From the NCBI RefSeq assembly GCF_023856365.1, contig NC_064542.1, positions 22,105,838 through 22,169,837 on the forward strand: DNA of 64,000 nucleotides, given 5' to 3'. Numbering within the stretch: position 1 is the stretch's first letter; each line of letters opens with the position of its first letter. The stretch is from Brienomyrus brachyistius (taxonomy: Eukaryota; Chordata; Actinopteri; Osteoglossiformes; Mormyridae). Below, piece by piece: positions 37,606 to 50,026 of this stretch. The translations under genes were made by a program, and so were the position numbers. The notes under the pieces were generated by a model. It saw only the letters and a program-made list of their open reading frames with translations, was not told the origin of the DNA and did no database searches.

Positions 37606-38204
37606 TGTTGCCATTTCTGGTTGAGTAAGTACTGCAGAACTGACCAATCCGTGTCCATCGCAGTAGACAGGAGGAGCTGACATAATGAAGAGGAGTTTAA
37701 TACCTGACTTACATTTTACTGATGGACTAGAGGACCCCAGGGGTGATGTAGCACCCTCAGTTGTCACCTTTAACCAAGTATAAACGTCAAATGGCGGGAA
37801 GGTGCACACAAATACATATGACCCCGGAGTCACAGTGTCTCACTCTCAGTTGATGCCAAATGTGCGGAGTGGAGGTGTCTGAGGTTTGAGCCCAGCCCCC
37901 ACTGTAGTTATTGGAGTTTATGTATCAGGTGTCGTCATGATCCCGATCCTTGGGGTGACATGATGGGACATGCAACCCTGCAGCTTCTCAGAAGCACGAG
38001 CTTGACTTTTAAACCCATGATTAAGGAGTCAGCCAGCAGCCGGATGGTGGGGGGGGACACCTTGAATATATGGGTGTAGGGGTTGGGGGGGGCATGCATC
38101 ATTTACCCGGCGAGATGGTGGAGGAGACAGAGCAACGCCCCTATAATTAGCATCATCAATCAGTGTTTTACGTCCGATGAGGGATGCGAGCAAAGATACG
38201 CACT

Positions 38205-38322
38205 GGGACACACAGGGACATACTCACATATACTCACACATACTCACACATACAGACACACAGACACACACACACATACAGACACACAAGGACATACTCA
38301 CACATGCAGACACACAGACACA

Positions 38323-38366
<44 letters not shown>

Positions 38367-39182
38367 GACACACAGGGACATACTCACATATACTCACACA
38401 TACAGACACACAGATACACACACAGGGACATACTCACACATACAGACACACAGACACACACACAGGGACATACTCACACATACAGACACACAGACACACA
38501 GCCACACACACAGGGACATACTCACACATGCAGACACACAGACACAGACACACACACACACACACACACACATGCAGACACACAGGGACATACTCACATA
38601 TACTCACACATACTCACACATACAGACACACAGACACACAGACACATACAGACACACACACACACACACATACAGACACACAGGGACATACTCACACATA
38701 CAGACACACAAACACACATACAGACACACAGACACATACAGACACACAGGGACATACTCACACATGCAGACACACAGACACACACACACACACACACATA
38801 CAGACACACAGGGATATACTCACACATACTGACACACAGACACACACAGACACACACACACATACAGACACACACACACATACAGACACACAGGGACATA
38901 CTCACACATACAGACACACAAACACACATACAGACACACAGACACATACAGACACACAGGGACATACTCACACATGCAGACACACAGACACACACACACA
39001 CACACACATACAGACACACAGGGATATACTCACACATACTGACACACAGACACACACAGACACACACACACATACAGACACACACACACATATACAGACA
39101 CACAGACACACACACACATACAGACACACACACACATATACAGACACACAGACACAGACACACACACAGACACACACACACA
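38205..39182. repeat. Compound CA array with 210-bp internal duplication
   Basis: CA tracts are punctuated by CAGACACACAGGGACATACT blocks. Sequence from roughly 38670 to 38880 recurs from roughly 38880 to 39090 with an offset of 210 bp. Long open frames of Thr/His or Cys/Val across it are not genes. Confidence 0.9.
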
Positions 39183-39239
39183 CCACTGACAGTCTTTACA
39201 CCCCTGAAAATATGTGACGCAGAGGGAAAACAGTAAGGA

Positions 39240-39620
39240 TAAGGAGTGCACAGCAGTCGTGTTAAGGAGCATTGTCTAACAATGGCCCACACCCTGAACT
39301 CTCTGGGATGGTTTAACAGCCGTGTTGAGGAGCAGCCTCTAATGATGGACTTCACCTTGAACTTTCCGGGGGGGGGGGGGGGGGGGGGGTTATAGGTGTG
39401 TTAAGAAGCAGCGTCTAACGATGGCCCTCACCCTGAATTCTCCGGGGGACTAACAGCCGTGTTAAGGAGAAGTGTCTAACGATAGATCTCACACTGAACT
39501 CTGTGGGGGGGTGCGGGGGGAACGTAATAGCTGTGTTAAGGAGAAGTGTCTTAAGATGGCCCTCACTGTAAACTCTGGGGGGGTGATGGGGAGGGGGGCA
39601 GTGACAGCTGTGTGCCAAAG
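39240..39620. repeat. Degenerate 57-79-bp repeat, five copies
   Basis: Copies start near 39252, 39313, 39392, 39449 and 39528 with GTGTTAAGGAG, then TCTAACGATGGCCCTCAC and AACTCTC, and end in G runs. One G run is 22 bases (39368-39389) and accounts for part of the length differences. Confidence 0.8.
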
Positions 39621-40974
39621 TGTATGTGGAATTGAGGGGCACATTAACTGATTAACAGGGTATGTTTACATACTGTGGTGAGCAGATATCAGTAGCTGAC
39701 TCAGGGGTGATAAGTAAGCCCAGCGCCACCTGCAGGCAGGGTGGTGAAGTAGAACACCCACTCCCCCATCCCCTTCTACCTAACTAGCTGTGTACCCCAC
39801 TCCTCCCCCCGACAAATAACAAGGCACAGGCGAAAACAAGCGGCTTCTTACAGCTGATAGCCATGGATTCTGTCTACCCCTGCCAGCTACATGTGATAAA
39901 TTCAATGACTTCTGAGCTGCTTTTATGTGTGTACTGGGTGTGAGGTGCTTGCAATATCTCTCCCCCCCCCCATCACCGGCAATACTACAGCATTAAATTA
40001 GCATATCTGGTCACAGCCCACTTGACATACCTGCAAACTGCATTGTGGGTATTTCATTAGGAGAAACTGCGGGTATCCTGCACTTGGGATGAATGAAAAG
40101 GCCGCCAGCCTTCCTGTGCACCATGTCGTGCATTAGTTTGAAGTGCCTGCAGCTCAGGATTTCTTGTAGGGCGACACAAATGAGCACCTTCCAGAAGGTT
40201 CCGGGGCATATAACGGCTGGAGCTTGGCCATACGCTTGCTCAGCGCTAATGTGACGTTCGGGAATGGTGAAGCAATCAGAGCGGTCACCTTCGCTTTGTG
40301 GTGCTGCTTGGCGTCAGCTGGTACCCCCGAGCCCCGTGAGACAGGAACCAAGCCTCTGACCGGCAGGTTACGGGCACTGTGCCATGGCAGACCAGTGGGG
40401 GGTACAGCATTGTGCGCATGCATCGTGGCCCTCCACTGCATTTCGGGGGCAGTAATAACACAGGATGTTAGTCTGTTTGCATTTAACTCTGTGAGGTTGT
40501 ATGTATAGGCAAAAAAAGGTGTATGTCAGAAGTTGGGGGCGGCAGATTCAGATGGTCGGCATTTTACTTGCCTCATGGAAAAGTTGAACAGTAAAGCTTT
40601 CAGCTTATTCCTCAGATATCAACCTATCAGAGAGCATCGTCACATACCCATTGTATGTTGGCAGGAGACCTCCCTATCCCCTCCAGGCTGTGAGGAGCCA
40701 GAGCAGACCTTGCAGTGACCCGCCTCCCCATGGGAGAAGTGGCAGGGGACTGATGACACTGTACTGCTCATTCTGCAGTGACACACTTCCCATAGCTGGA
40801 AGTGTGTTGAATGCTGCAGCTGGAGGTCAGAGCAGCCACTTGCTACTGACCAACTGTGTACTCAAGCAGGGATTATGCTTCTTTGTGGCTTTCACTCAGT
40901 TCATGTCAGGTCAGGCTAGGGAGCATCTACTGGTACATTGTGTTTCCACACCCACCACATGACATAAAACCTCG

Positions 40975-43930
40975 GGATCCCGGTTGGTGACCCCCCCCCC
41001 CCAGGCTGACATCATGTCCCACCCTCCAGAAATAGCTGTATACCTGCCACAGCCAGGTGTTAAGTGGGTGTCCCCTGGCCTGGTCCAGCTGCTCAAGTCC
41101 TCAGCAATGAGAATCTTGCAGGCTAGATCACCCTCAGGAAATCACACCACATGGTCATAGTGCCATAACAGATACTCCCTCACAATGCAGGTAATGTGCC
41201 TCATCTAAGTCTCCCTAAACAACTGCTCATATGACACAAAGTCAAACCAGCGGTACCCAAGGATTCTCCAAAGAGAAACAATACGAAAGGAGTCCAGTCT
41301 TCATCTCAGCCATACAGCAAGACAGAGAGCACCAGGACTCTTTCATCCTCTTACAAAGATATTAGGAGCAGCACGCACCCCTTTCCAGTGAGCTCATGAC
41401 CCCCTGTGCTCTCACAATGAGTCTGTTACATAGGAAGAGTGACCAGAGATATGAATGTCGCTACTGAGGTAAGTGAACGTCTTGATGCAGTCAATATTCT
41501 TTCTGAAGACAGATACACTGCTGATGGCTATGCCCAAGAGGTCATTAAAGGTCTGGATCTTTGGTTTTTATCTAGCCCAGACTCCTCACTCAGTCTCTGG
41601 AGAGCCCTGATCAGAGCCTCCATTGACTCCATGAAGATCACAGCATCATCAGCAAAGTCAAGATCAGTGAATCTGTCTTCACCAAAAGATACCCCATAGC
41701 CATTGGACCCCACGATTCTGCCCAACACCCATTCCACACAAGCATTGAACAGAGTAGTAGAGACAGTACACCTTTGAAGAACCCCAGAATTAACTGGGAT
41801 TGATGCACTCTGCACAGCACGCACAGTACCAGTGTGCAGGCTGGTTATGACATCCAGAAAATTAGGGGGGATCCTGTAAAGTCCCAGGATGTCCCAAAGG
41901 GCAGCTCGAACGCATTATGATAATGATAAAGGCTGCAAAGAAGCTCTGCTGATATCCGGACTTGTGCTCAATGAGATCCCTCAGTGCCAAGGGGCGATTG
42001 ATAGTAAATTTCTTAGGTGTAAAAGTGGTACACGAGCAAGTGATCACGGATCCTGCTGAGGATAACCTGAGCAAGGGCCTTACCTGGCACCGAGAGCAGT
42101 ATTATCCTCTGTAGTTGCCACAATCCAGGCGATCACCCTTCTTTACATATAGTGACAACAAATTCCATTTTCCAGTCAGTTGGGATGATGCCCATGTCCT
42201 AAATGGAAGCAAAGATGGCTTGCAATGCCAGGTGGAGAGACTTACCAACAGTGTGTACAAGTTCACCTGGATACCACAGATCCTTGCAGCCTTTCTTACG
42301 CTCAGCTGGTTCACTATCTGTGCAATCTCGTTGAGATTGGTTCACAGCTAATCAGAGGATTAGCCTCAAAGACTGTGAACCCAGAGATGCCCAATGTGCT
42401 AGCCAGAGGATCAGCTTTAAACAGCTGCTTAAAGTAGCCAGCCCAACAGGTCGCAACTGCAGTGTCATCCATAAGGACAGTTCCATCACCCACCTTGACT
42501 GCAACTCTCTGAGAAACAAATTTAGATGTGAGTAACACGTGGGTTACTAGAATATAGATGGTGTGTAACTTACTCATAGATTTCTCTAACAAGCCCTGTC
42601 GGCTATCCTTCTCAATTCCTGGTACAGACTGGAGTTCCTATCAAGCTGTGTGGTGTGATCCCCTCTTAACAATATTCAAGGTGCTGTTCAAGATGAAACA
42701 CTGCCTTCTGGGAACACTGGCAACATCGATACAACCCTCAGCTACCTTGCCATGGAATACCTTCCACAACACATTAGAGCTGAGAGTCGTCTCCCCAAGT
42801 CTGTAAGGTCCTCGTAGAAACTGTATGCAAACTCATTAGAAAGAGCTTCATCTTGGAGTCTGGCCAGGTCCAGCCTCATTCTCCTAGTAGATGGAAGCCT
42901 TCTGGACTTAAGATGAATCTTCAGAGTAGTAACAACAAGTCTTGGGAAGTCTTGGACCCTGCAGTTCTATAGGAGCCTCCAGTAACTGCCCATGACAATA
43001 TGATCTATTTCCTTTGCCCCAGTACTGGTACCAAATTCAACAAAGCAGCTCAGAGAACTGGAACTAAGATCCAGCGACTCGCAGCTCCTGACCTTTTGCC
43101 ACCATCACCATGGTCACCAGACTCGTGGGGACTGACACAATCCTCACAGCCAGCCCTTCAGTGCCAGTGGTCGCATTGAAGCCACCCATGACCAGAGGAG
43201 TGTCACCTCGTGGGCACGCATCAACAACCGAACAAAGTTGCGAGTAAAATGTCTCCCTCATCGAGAAATCACTCATCACAGTTGGAGTAGACACTGAGAC
43301 AACAGACAAGACATCCAGAGAGTGCCTTAGCCTGAGTCTCATGATACGCTCGTTGAAAAGAGTGACATCAGACACCATCGGGAGGAGCCGATCCACCTCA
43401 GAAACAGCTACTCCCTGAGTATGGGAGCTATCAGGGTGACTAGACTGATAATTGGTGTACCCACCTACAGAGAACTGGCCACTCCCCAGTCTGCATACCT
43501 CAGAGAGTGCCACCACTGAAATGTTGAGCTTTCAAAGGTTCTCCAAAAGTGGGGGGAAATGGGCATCATGACACAAGACGATAAACATGCCTACCCAGAT
43601 GAATCCCCTCTGGTTAAAACCTGAGTGCTGCCTTGCAGCAAGCAACACATTGGCACCAAACCAACTCCGATCCCCAACAGGACCGATTCCATTAGCTCTC
43701 CAGCGGTTTCAACTCCTCTGGGGATGAAGCTCTAGAGGACTTTCCCTCCATCCATTTCATGATGTGTGCAGCCTTCCTGTGGGCGGCAGCAGCAGAGCTG
43801 CTCCCACGGAGAGCAGAAAAGAGTCCTGGCTGCTTTGTCGAAGCTCTGTGAAATTTTGTTATGGTAGCTGGAGTGCCAATCCCGACACCAACCTCCAAAA
43901 TGAGTGAAATTCATTAACTTTATTTAATAA
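40975..43930 (-). mobile_element. Decayed non-LTR retrotransposon (LINE)
   Basis: A minus-strand LINE remnant of about 2.95 kb. In its own 5' to 3' order it shows an endonuclease/exonuclease domain (about 43516-43064, with GGYTNYQSS, NERIMRLRLRHSL and VVDACPRGDTPLVMGGFNA), a linker, early reverse transcriptase (about 42590-42100, ending GDRLDCGNYRG), the RT catalytic region with FTDLDFADDAVIF (about 41824-41528), and C-terminal traces similar to RWFDFVS and ITCIVRE (about 41300-41100). Several frameshifts and stops separate these pieces, so it cannot encode a working protein. It lies in the same orientation as aff2. I do not assign a clade firmly; an RTE-like or related fish LINE is possible. 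The ends are approximate, and a C run lies near the 3' end (about 40991-41003). Confidence 0.85.
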
Positions 43931-43965
43931 ATTTTAATCTATGATATATAAATATACTCTACAAA

Positions 43966-44288
43966 CAGCATGGTGGTGTAGTGGTTAGCACTGTTGCCTC
44001 ACATCTCTGGGATCCGGGTTCGAGTCTCCGCCTGGGAGTTTGCATGTTCTCCCCATGTCGTTGTGGGGTTTCCTCCGGGTACTCCGGTTTCCCCCCACAG
44101 TCCAAAAAACAGGCTAATTGGACTTGCTAAATTGCCCGTAGGTGTGCATGTGTGTGTGTGAGTGTGCCCTGCGATTGGCTGATCCCCCATCCTGGGTTGT
44201 TCCCTGCCTTGTGCCCATTGCTTCCGGGATAGGCTCCGGACCCCCTGCAACCCAATAGGATAAGCGGTTTGGAAAATGGATGGATGGA
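43966..44288 (+). mobile_element. tRNA-derived SINE, V-SINE/DANA-like
   Basis: The head has a tRNA-like A box (GTGGTGTAGTGGTTAGCA) and B box (GGGTTCGAGTC). The body GTTTGCATGTTCTCCCCATG, then TCCTCCGGGTACTCCGG and CCACAGTCCAAA, is typical of fish V-SINE-type elements. It ends in short GGAT/GGATG repeats. It is nearly full length and only about 35 bp from the LINE remnant. It is not a functional tRNA gene. Confidence 0.85.
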
Positions 44289-45514
44289 AACAGCAATGAT
44301 TTCATTAGATCTTCATATGTTACATCTAATCAGGATTCTAGCTTTTGACTAAAACTTACAAACAGTTTTCAACTCAAAATATAGCGAATCAGCCAGCAGG
44401 GGAAACCCAAAGCAGGACGCATTTTCTGTGTGGCGAACCGAGTTTGGGTTGGACAGAAGGTGCTGGCTGGAGAGAGCGACCCTCCCGGCTGTGCCGGTGA
44501 ACCCTGTGTGGGTTCTAGCCCCAGGCCTACACAATCTTTCTTTATTGCAGTTTGACAAGAAACCTGGGCAAATAGATTGTGATGGGATTTATGCAAATGA
44601 GACCAGCTGTTACTTGGAATTAAGGAGCTTCCTAATAACTCAGCATGGAGGGGAGAACACTCAGTGCTGCGGTGATCCAGCTGGACGCGGCACGTTGGCG
44701 GGATGGACGCCGCACCCCCGCACCAGCCGCCGGCCGAAGGTGCGACAGCCCTTGCCTATCTGAACGAGATCCCAAAAAGCACAGCCTGATCTGGGACTAC
44801 TGCCTGCTATCTATCGCTACATCTGTCTATCTATTGTGATTCTATCTGTGGTTACACAGATGGGGGATTGTCATCCTCAGCCTGACGCACCTGTGATAAT
44901 GACCTCCCTTAGGAATGGGGGACTCTTAACTTGTAAGGACGATCAGAGAAACAGAGGAGAAGCACTAAGAATAACGATCAGCCGGTCACAGTGGGATAAC
45001 AGCATGAACATGGGCTCACATCATTCATGCCACTAAAGGTGAGGACACTCCTACCTTCATATACAGTGATATCTACGACGACAGTGAGACACACAGGATA
45101 TTGATCAAAGCATAAATACAGAGTCCATTTGTGGAAGCCCCTGGTCTGATTCTGGGGCGAAGAGGGACATGTTGGTACTTGAAGGATGAAAGGCATGACT
45201 GCCGTATTGTCTCGGTGAACGGGATACTTGTAAGACGAATGGGCCGAGGTGTTTCACACTTAACATGTGCAGTGACACGTGGTGACGCTGACTGCTTAAC
45301 GTGAGGTGTATCCGTGGCAACACCCATAGGACTTTCTCCATGTGACGGCTTGCGTGTTTGGCAGTACCTAACGGCACCTCTGTTGCCCCGATGACGAGCC
45401 TGTAAACGACTCACCCATTAGTGAGACAACCGGTCCTCCTTAGGCCGATCACAGAAGCTGCTCTGACTCACTCTCGGCCATCCGTAAGGGAGCCAAGATG
45501 CTTTGCTGGCAGTG

Positions 45515-45630
45515 ATGCCCACTGTGACTGTGAGAGGCACTGTGACTGTGAGCGGCACTGTGACTGTGAGCGGCACTGTGACTATGAGCGGCACTGTGAC
45601 TGTGAGCGGCACTGTGACTGTGAGAGCATG
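45515..45630. repeat. 18-bp minisatellite, about 6 copies
   Basis: The unit is CACTGTGACTGTGAGCGG with minor variants. Confidence 0.88.
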
Positions 45631-46124
45631 GTCAGAGACCCATTTCAAACTGAGCATCAGACCCCAGTCTCAGTCCCCCAGCATTTCTGCTGCCCCCCCC
45701 CCCGCCAACATGCCCAGACCCTCCCAGAAATCCAATTTAGCTCTGAGGTAAACGGACAGGCTACATGAAAATAAAGCCTTAACCACAGCTTCCACTGCTG
45801 TTATCATCACGAGACATGACAGAGGAGGAACTCCATGAGTGTGGAGGGGGGAGGGGGGCATTTGGGGTTCAGTTTCTAAGGAGGGAGGGTTGTGGGTGGT
45901 AACCCCGACCATATTCCTTTCAAAAGACTAAATCCTAAATTAAAGGCTGCTGAACACAGCCAGCCAGTCCCAGAAGCTGGCCCACCCCCAGCCCAAAGCG
46001 TGACCCCTGCTCACCCTCCCTACATGCACCAGCCACCTTCCTACATCTCACACACCTCCAGCAGGTGTCCTGGAGGCTCTGCGCTGGCCTCCTGGTATCT
46101 GAGGGCCACACTACCTTACATGAT

Positions 46125-46262
46125 ACACGTCCAGACAGACAGCTGGTCTGGGACTTCACCATTGGGCCCCTGAGCAAGACTCTCAGCTTCCAGTTGCTAA
46201 AGGGACTGTATGACCCTGTATATTGGTCTGGATAAAAGCATCTGCTAAATAAATTAAATGTA
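46125..46262 (+). mobile_element. Truncated SINE of the same family
   Basis: It contains GACTTCACCATTGGGCCCCT, GAGCAAGACTCTCAG, AGGGACTGTATGACC and the tail GGATAAAAGCATCTGCTAAA followed by TAAATTAAATG. The tRNA-like head is missing. Confidence 0.65.
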
Positions 46263-48641
46263 CATGTGCCAAGACGGACCGTTCTGAAAGACATGACCAG
46301 TCTGCCAAGACGAATGTGTGTGAAATAGTTTCACTCTGGGGCAGATCCTCCAAGCCGTTTCGGAAGAAACGGAACTGCAGTGACGCTGGAAATGTGGCTC
46401 AGGCAGGAGGCATTTGAAACCGGAGCCAAGCCCCACGTAAGGCTCATTCCAGAATGTTCTTTCCCTGTCTTCACACACACCTGGTGCGAAAAATACTGTG
46501 CTGTCTGCTTCGGGAAAGTGAGCATTTGTGCCATAGGGGCTCATGAGGTCAGCAACCCCCCACACACACACAATTTTTTTTTTTTTGGGGTGGCGGGGTA
46601 TGGCATCCACTTCATCGAGGGCGCTGGTCAGGGTCAACGACACCGGCTCAATTACCTCCAGAAACACGGCCGAGGAACTCCAGCTGACCTTCGGTAGGCA
46701 GAAATCCATCAGTCAGAAGCTGCACAGGCTGGGGGGGGGGCGGGGGGGGGGGCGGCTGGTGCTAAGCCCACTGAGGCCCACATCAAAGTGGGTGCACCGT
46801 CTGGGATGGACTATTTAAACCACCGTTTGGACGGAATGAGATTACCCTCCACGCAAATATCCGCTATGATCTCCCGCAAAACAACACCATCAAAGGATTA
46901 AAAATGGCTCTTTAAAGGAAGAGCGTGCAATAAAAGATCATTTTCGGCGCATCCTTCAGTCTGCACTCGACAGAGCGGCTAATCTAATGTGCCCCATCGC
47001 CGCTGTGGCTCTGTCCCGGAAGGGCCTAGCGATAAGGCGATTAGTTACGGAGAGCTCCCATAATGCCCGGCACCGAGGCCGATCAATGGCGTTATCTGAC
47101 TATCAGTGGCTCGCATTTGCCGTGATGGACCTGCGGCGGCCGTTTGCAGTGAGTGTCGCATGCACCCCCCTGGCCGGATTGATACCCTCAGTGATAGCAG
47201 GACGCTTCCCAACGTGTCTGATGGACCTTAGCGGGCCGTGTCCTCTGAGGCCGTTAGACGGGCTTACAGTGGGCGCCTTGGGGCACTCGGGACTTGCTCA
47301 CGTTTCACCTTGGGGGGCTTTCTGTCCGTCAGACCTCCCATCGAACCCTGATTTGTTTTTTCATGTCCCAGTCGTGAGCAGCAGGTTCCAACAAATACAT
47401 ACACAGGCAAAGACACAAAGGTGTAAATACACTAATATATTTTACCCCCCCCCCCCCCACCACCAGGACCCATTGCAGTTATCCCACTATTAGTGACAGC
47501 TTGGGGCCCATCCTCATCCCCGAGGGATCATCCCAATCAGATCCGCCGTGAAGCCCTCTGGGGCGGGATTAACATGCAATACTCCTCCTGCCTTAACCAA
47601 TAAGGGCCAACCCTGCCTGTGACTGACAGCATGTGGCATTCCCACCCATTCCTACGGAACACCGCTGGCCTGTCAGCTAGCAGAAATATAATCAACTGTG
47701 ATATTTTAAAAAAAGACATATATTAAAGGCAGGTGCAGGTCAGCAGACCAGGAGCCAGGCATCCTCAGAAGACCGCAGAGAACAAAGGCGAGCAGATTCA
47801 GTCCTTATCTCAACCAGGCCAGGCTAATCTATCCCAGGATCCTCTTTGTGTCACTCCCTATCCCTCGCGACCTGAATGCTGAGGGTGCAGTTATCCTCCA
47901 CCTCTGTGACGCTGTGTTTGCGCCAGCAGACTCCCTGAGCCGGCCTAATGACCCCCCCGGCCGCGGCCTACGTCTCCCTCTAATCCCTCTTTCAAAGCAC
48001 TTACAGTGCCCTTAATATATTAGCATTTAACTGCAGGGCGCCACGGATTAAAGATGTCTTCTGTCAGGGGCTTGGCACGGTGCGTCGCATAAATGCTTCA
48101 GAGGCCCAGCGAGCGGCACCTCTGCAGGGCTGGGAACAGGCTCTGCTGCTCCGCTCTCCACCCCCAAAAAAGCCCTGGACTCAGTTCACGTTCACGTACC
48201 TGGTGGCCCATAGCTTTGGCCCGAGGGCTAGAAGTGCAGTTGAACCTTAATTTGGGCCCAAAACGAAGGCTTCTGTGTCAGTGAGGGGTTAAAGGGGGTT
48301 TTCATCTAAAGGTTGTGCTGTGGACACGTTTATCCACATCCTTCAATATGAGATATGCAGCCCTGGAAGATTCTCTTTCTGAACAGCCGTGCCTACGGGT
48401 GGCCGTGGCAGATGTTAATCCCATCCGCCTGCTCGGCTAATGGCCGGACGCTCCAAATCGATGGTTACAAAACCGCGATGGTGCCACGGCATGACCACAG
48501 AGCACTCTAACAGGTACCATCAAGTCCATCAAGTCACGGTACAGCCGGCCTGGATCCACCTTCCACCAACAGGATCACATAGATGGTGTCAACCACAGGT
48601 CCAACCCAAAGCATGGGAAGGCGAGCACATGGCACACCTAC

Positions 48642-49496
48642 CTCCCCGGGCGGCGGTAGCGTCAGCTTCGGCAGTTTGCCCTTGGTGACGTTACCAGCTG
48701 CCTTGCTGTCCGCCAGGCCCCCGAAGGTGGCATTGCCATAGCCATCCCCAATCTCCATGGGCGGCTTCAGCTCTGGCGAGTCGATGGGCAGCTGGTCCTG
48801 GCCGTCCATGGGCCGCACGTAGGCTGTGGGCTTCTGTTGGACCGCACTGGGCTTGCTGTGCAAGGCTTGTGGGAAGGTGGGCGTGGCCAGGCCACCGGGC
48901 AGCAGGGATGTGGAGGCCACGGGGGAGCCCACGCCGTGGGGGCCCACCTCCACATCCCCGGGAGACCGGCCGTGGGGGGGCTCTTTGTACGGTGTGTCCA
49001 CCGGCGCCCCCTTTGCTGACGCGTGCCGTCGTCCATGCGAGGAGGAGGTCGCCGGGCTAGAGTCACCCTTGTGGCTGTCGCCTTGGAGAACGAATGGGTC
49101 CTCATGGCGAGCCGGGGCTGGCTCGTGGATGGTGGTCCCGTGCTTGCCCCGCCCACAAGTGGGCCCGGCCCCCAGGGCCGCCTGCCCACCCCCTCTGTGC
49201 CAGTCTGTGGCACGAGATTTCTTGGGCGTGGAAGATGATGATGTAGAGGAGGCAGAGGAGGGGCCTGGGGGAGGCATAGATCCGGATGCGGCCTGGACAG
49301 GCCCTGGGCGTCCCCGCGCACCTTCAGGGAAGAAGCCAGGCTGCTCGGCCTTCTCCACCGGCGTCTGCGGTACACAGCTCTTGGGGATGCCCACCAGATG
49401 GCTCTGGTTGGAGTGGCTGGTCAGGAGCTCCTTCATCTCGTCGTAGTTCCCCAGCGTGTTCTGCACGCGGTTCGCCAGGGCGTCGCCCTTGCTGGT
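48642..49496 (-). CDS. aff2: aff2 large internal exon: P-TEFb-binding segment to family motif
   Basis: This 855-bp exon (285 codons, phase 0 at both ends) is the largest here. It opens with TSKGDALANRVQNTLGNYD, then EMKELLTSHSNQSHLVGIPK and SCVPQTP. In AFF4 the equivalent stretch binds cyclin T. The middle is low-complexity Pro/Ser/Gly/His sequence with a serine run, unlike the well-conserved ends. Near the 3' end it has the family signature QQKPTAYVRPMDGQDQ followed by SPELKPP, and it ends with KGKLPKLTLPPPGE before the donor GAG|gtaggt. The GDALANRV and HLVGIPK wording identifies AFF2. The acceptor is a tandem cagcag: the distal AG gives YK-TSKGD as in relatives, and the proximal one would add a Gln. 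The exon is GC-rich compared with the introns, which opens long spurious frames on the other strand. Function is inferred from the family. Confidence 0.97.
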
Positions 49497-50012
49497 CTGC
49501 TGGGGCAGAAGAGGCAAGGATTAAACAAAGCACATGCTGAACCGGCCCACGAGGGGGCAGCATGGGGAACAGGGGCATTTGGAGACATCGCAAGCACTGT
49601 CAGCTCTGTGCTGTGGGGGACTCAGCTAGAAATGAAGTGGGTGGGGTCTGGGTCATGGTACGGGGGGGCTGCTGATCTGCATGGCCAGGCTGGGAGGGTG
49701 AGGGGTGGCACAGAGGTATGGGGCAGAAGAGGTCATGTTCACCAGGGGTTTAAACCTGGGTCAGGGGTTTCACAGCCAGTGGGTGGCACCATGGAAACAC
49801 AATGTAACACTTCATTAAAAGGGGCTTCCTTTTACATGTGGAAACTGGCTTTATTATAATAAGTGTTTTCTTGCAGTGTTTTTATAGCGTATTATTAGCT
49901 TATACCCTCCTTTTATTTGCATAATAGACCTCAGATCGTTTCATGCAGACGCTGCCTGAGACTCAGCCTCCTGAATCAGCTACGAGAGGATCAGTGACAC
50001 GTCCTCCCGCAC

Positions 50013-50026
50013 ACAGTAGGGGGCGC
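50013..50026 (+). promoter_or_regulatory. CTCF-like motif
   Basis: ACAGTAGGGGGCGC matches 13 of 14 positions of the core CTCF pattern CCASYAGRKGGCRS. Binding is unproven. Confidence 0.3.

Larger units (their letters stand above)
16149..48641 (-). other. aff2: aff2 giant intron (about 32.5 kb)
   Basis: This intron separates the large exon from the 45-bp exon; donor gtaggt, acceptor ccacag. It carries most of the mobile elements and six large arrays listed separately. Stretches without assigned features are 16149-17219, 18800-21029, 22491-26454, 27881-30889, 31066-32019, 34201-35802, 36611-37439, 39621-40974, 44289-46124 and 46263-48641. I see no supportable exon, tRNA or other RNA gene in them. 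39240-39620 holds about five degenerate 57-79-bp repeats starting GTGTTAAGGAG, interrupted by G runs. 30150-30690 and 47940-48070 look AT-rich and ordered, perhaps conserved non-coding. No exon is missing by homology. Confidence 0.85.

Noticed and set aside
38083..39355. Long Thr/His and Cys/Val open frames
   Set aside because: Pure CA/TG dinucleotide repeat; open in every frame by composition.
40975..43930. Endogenous retrovirus
   Set aside because: Endonuclease plus FADD-type RT without LTRs, gag, protease or integrase indicates a non-LTR element.
43966..44040. Functional tRNA gene
   Set aside because: A and B boxes belong to a SINE head; no complete cloverleaf and the element continues into a SINE body.
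45073..45414. 113-codon minus-strand frame
   Set aside because: No domain recognised. It may be old repeat debris, but nothing supports a gene.
46987..47493. 168-codon plus-strand frame
   Set aside because: No recognisable motif; ends in a CA/poly-C region. Treated as chance.
48826..49446. 206-codon plus-strand frame
   Set aside because: Shadow of the GC-rich aff2 exon, whose minus-strand homology is unambiguous.
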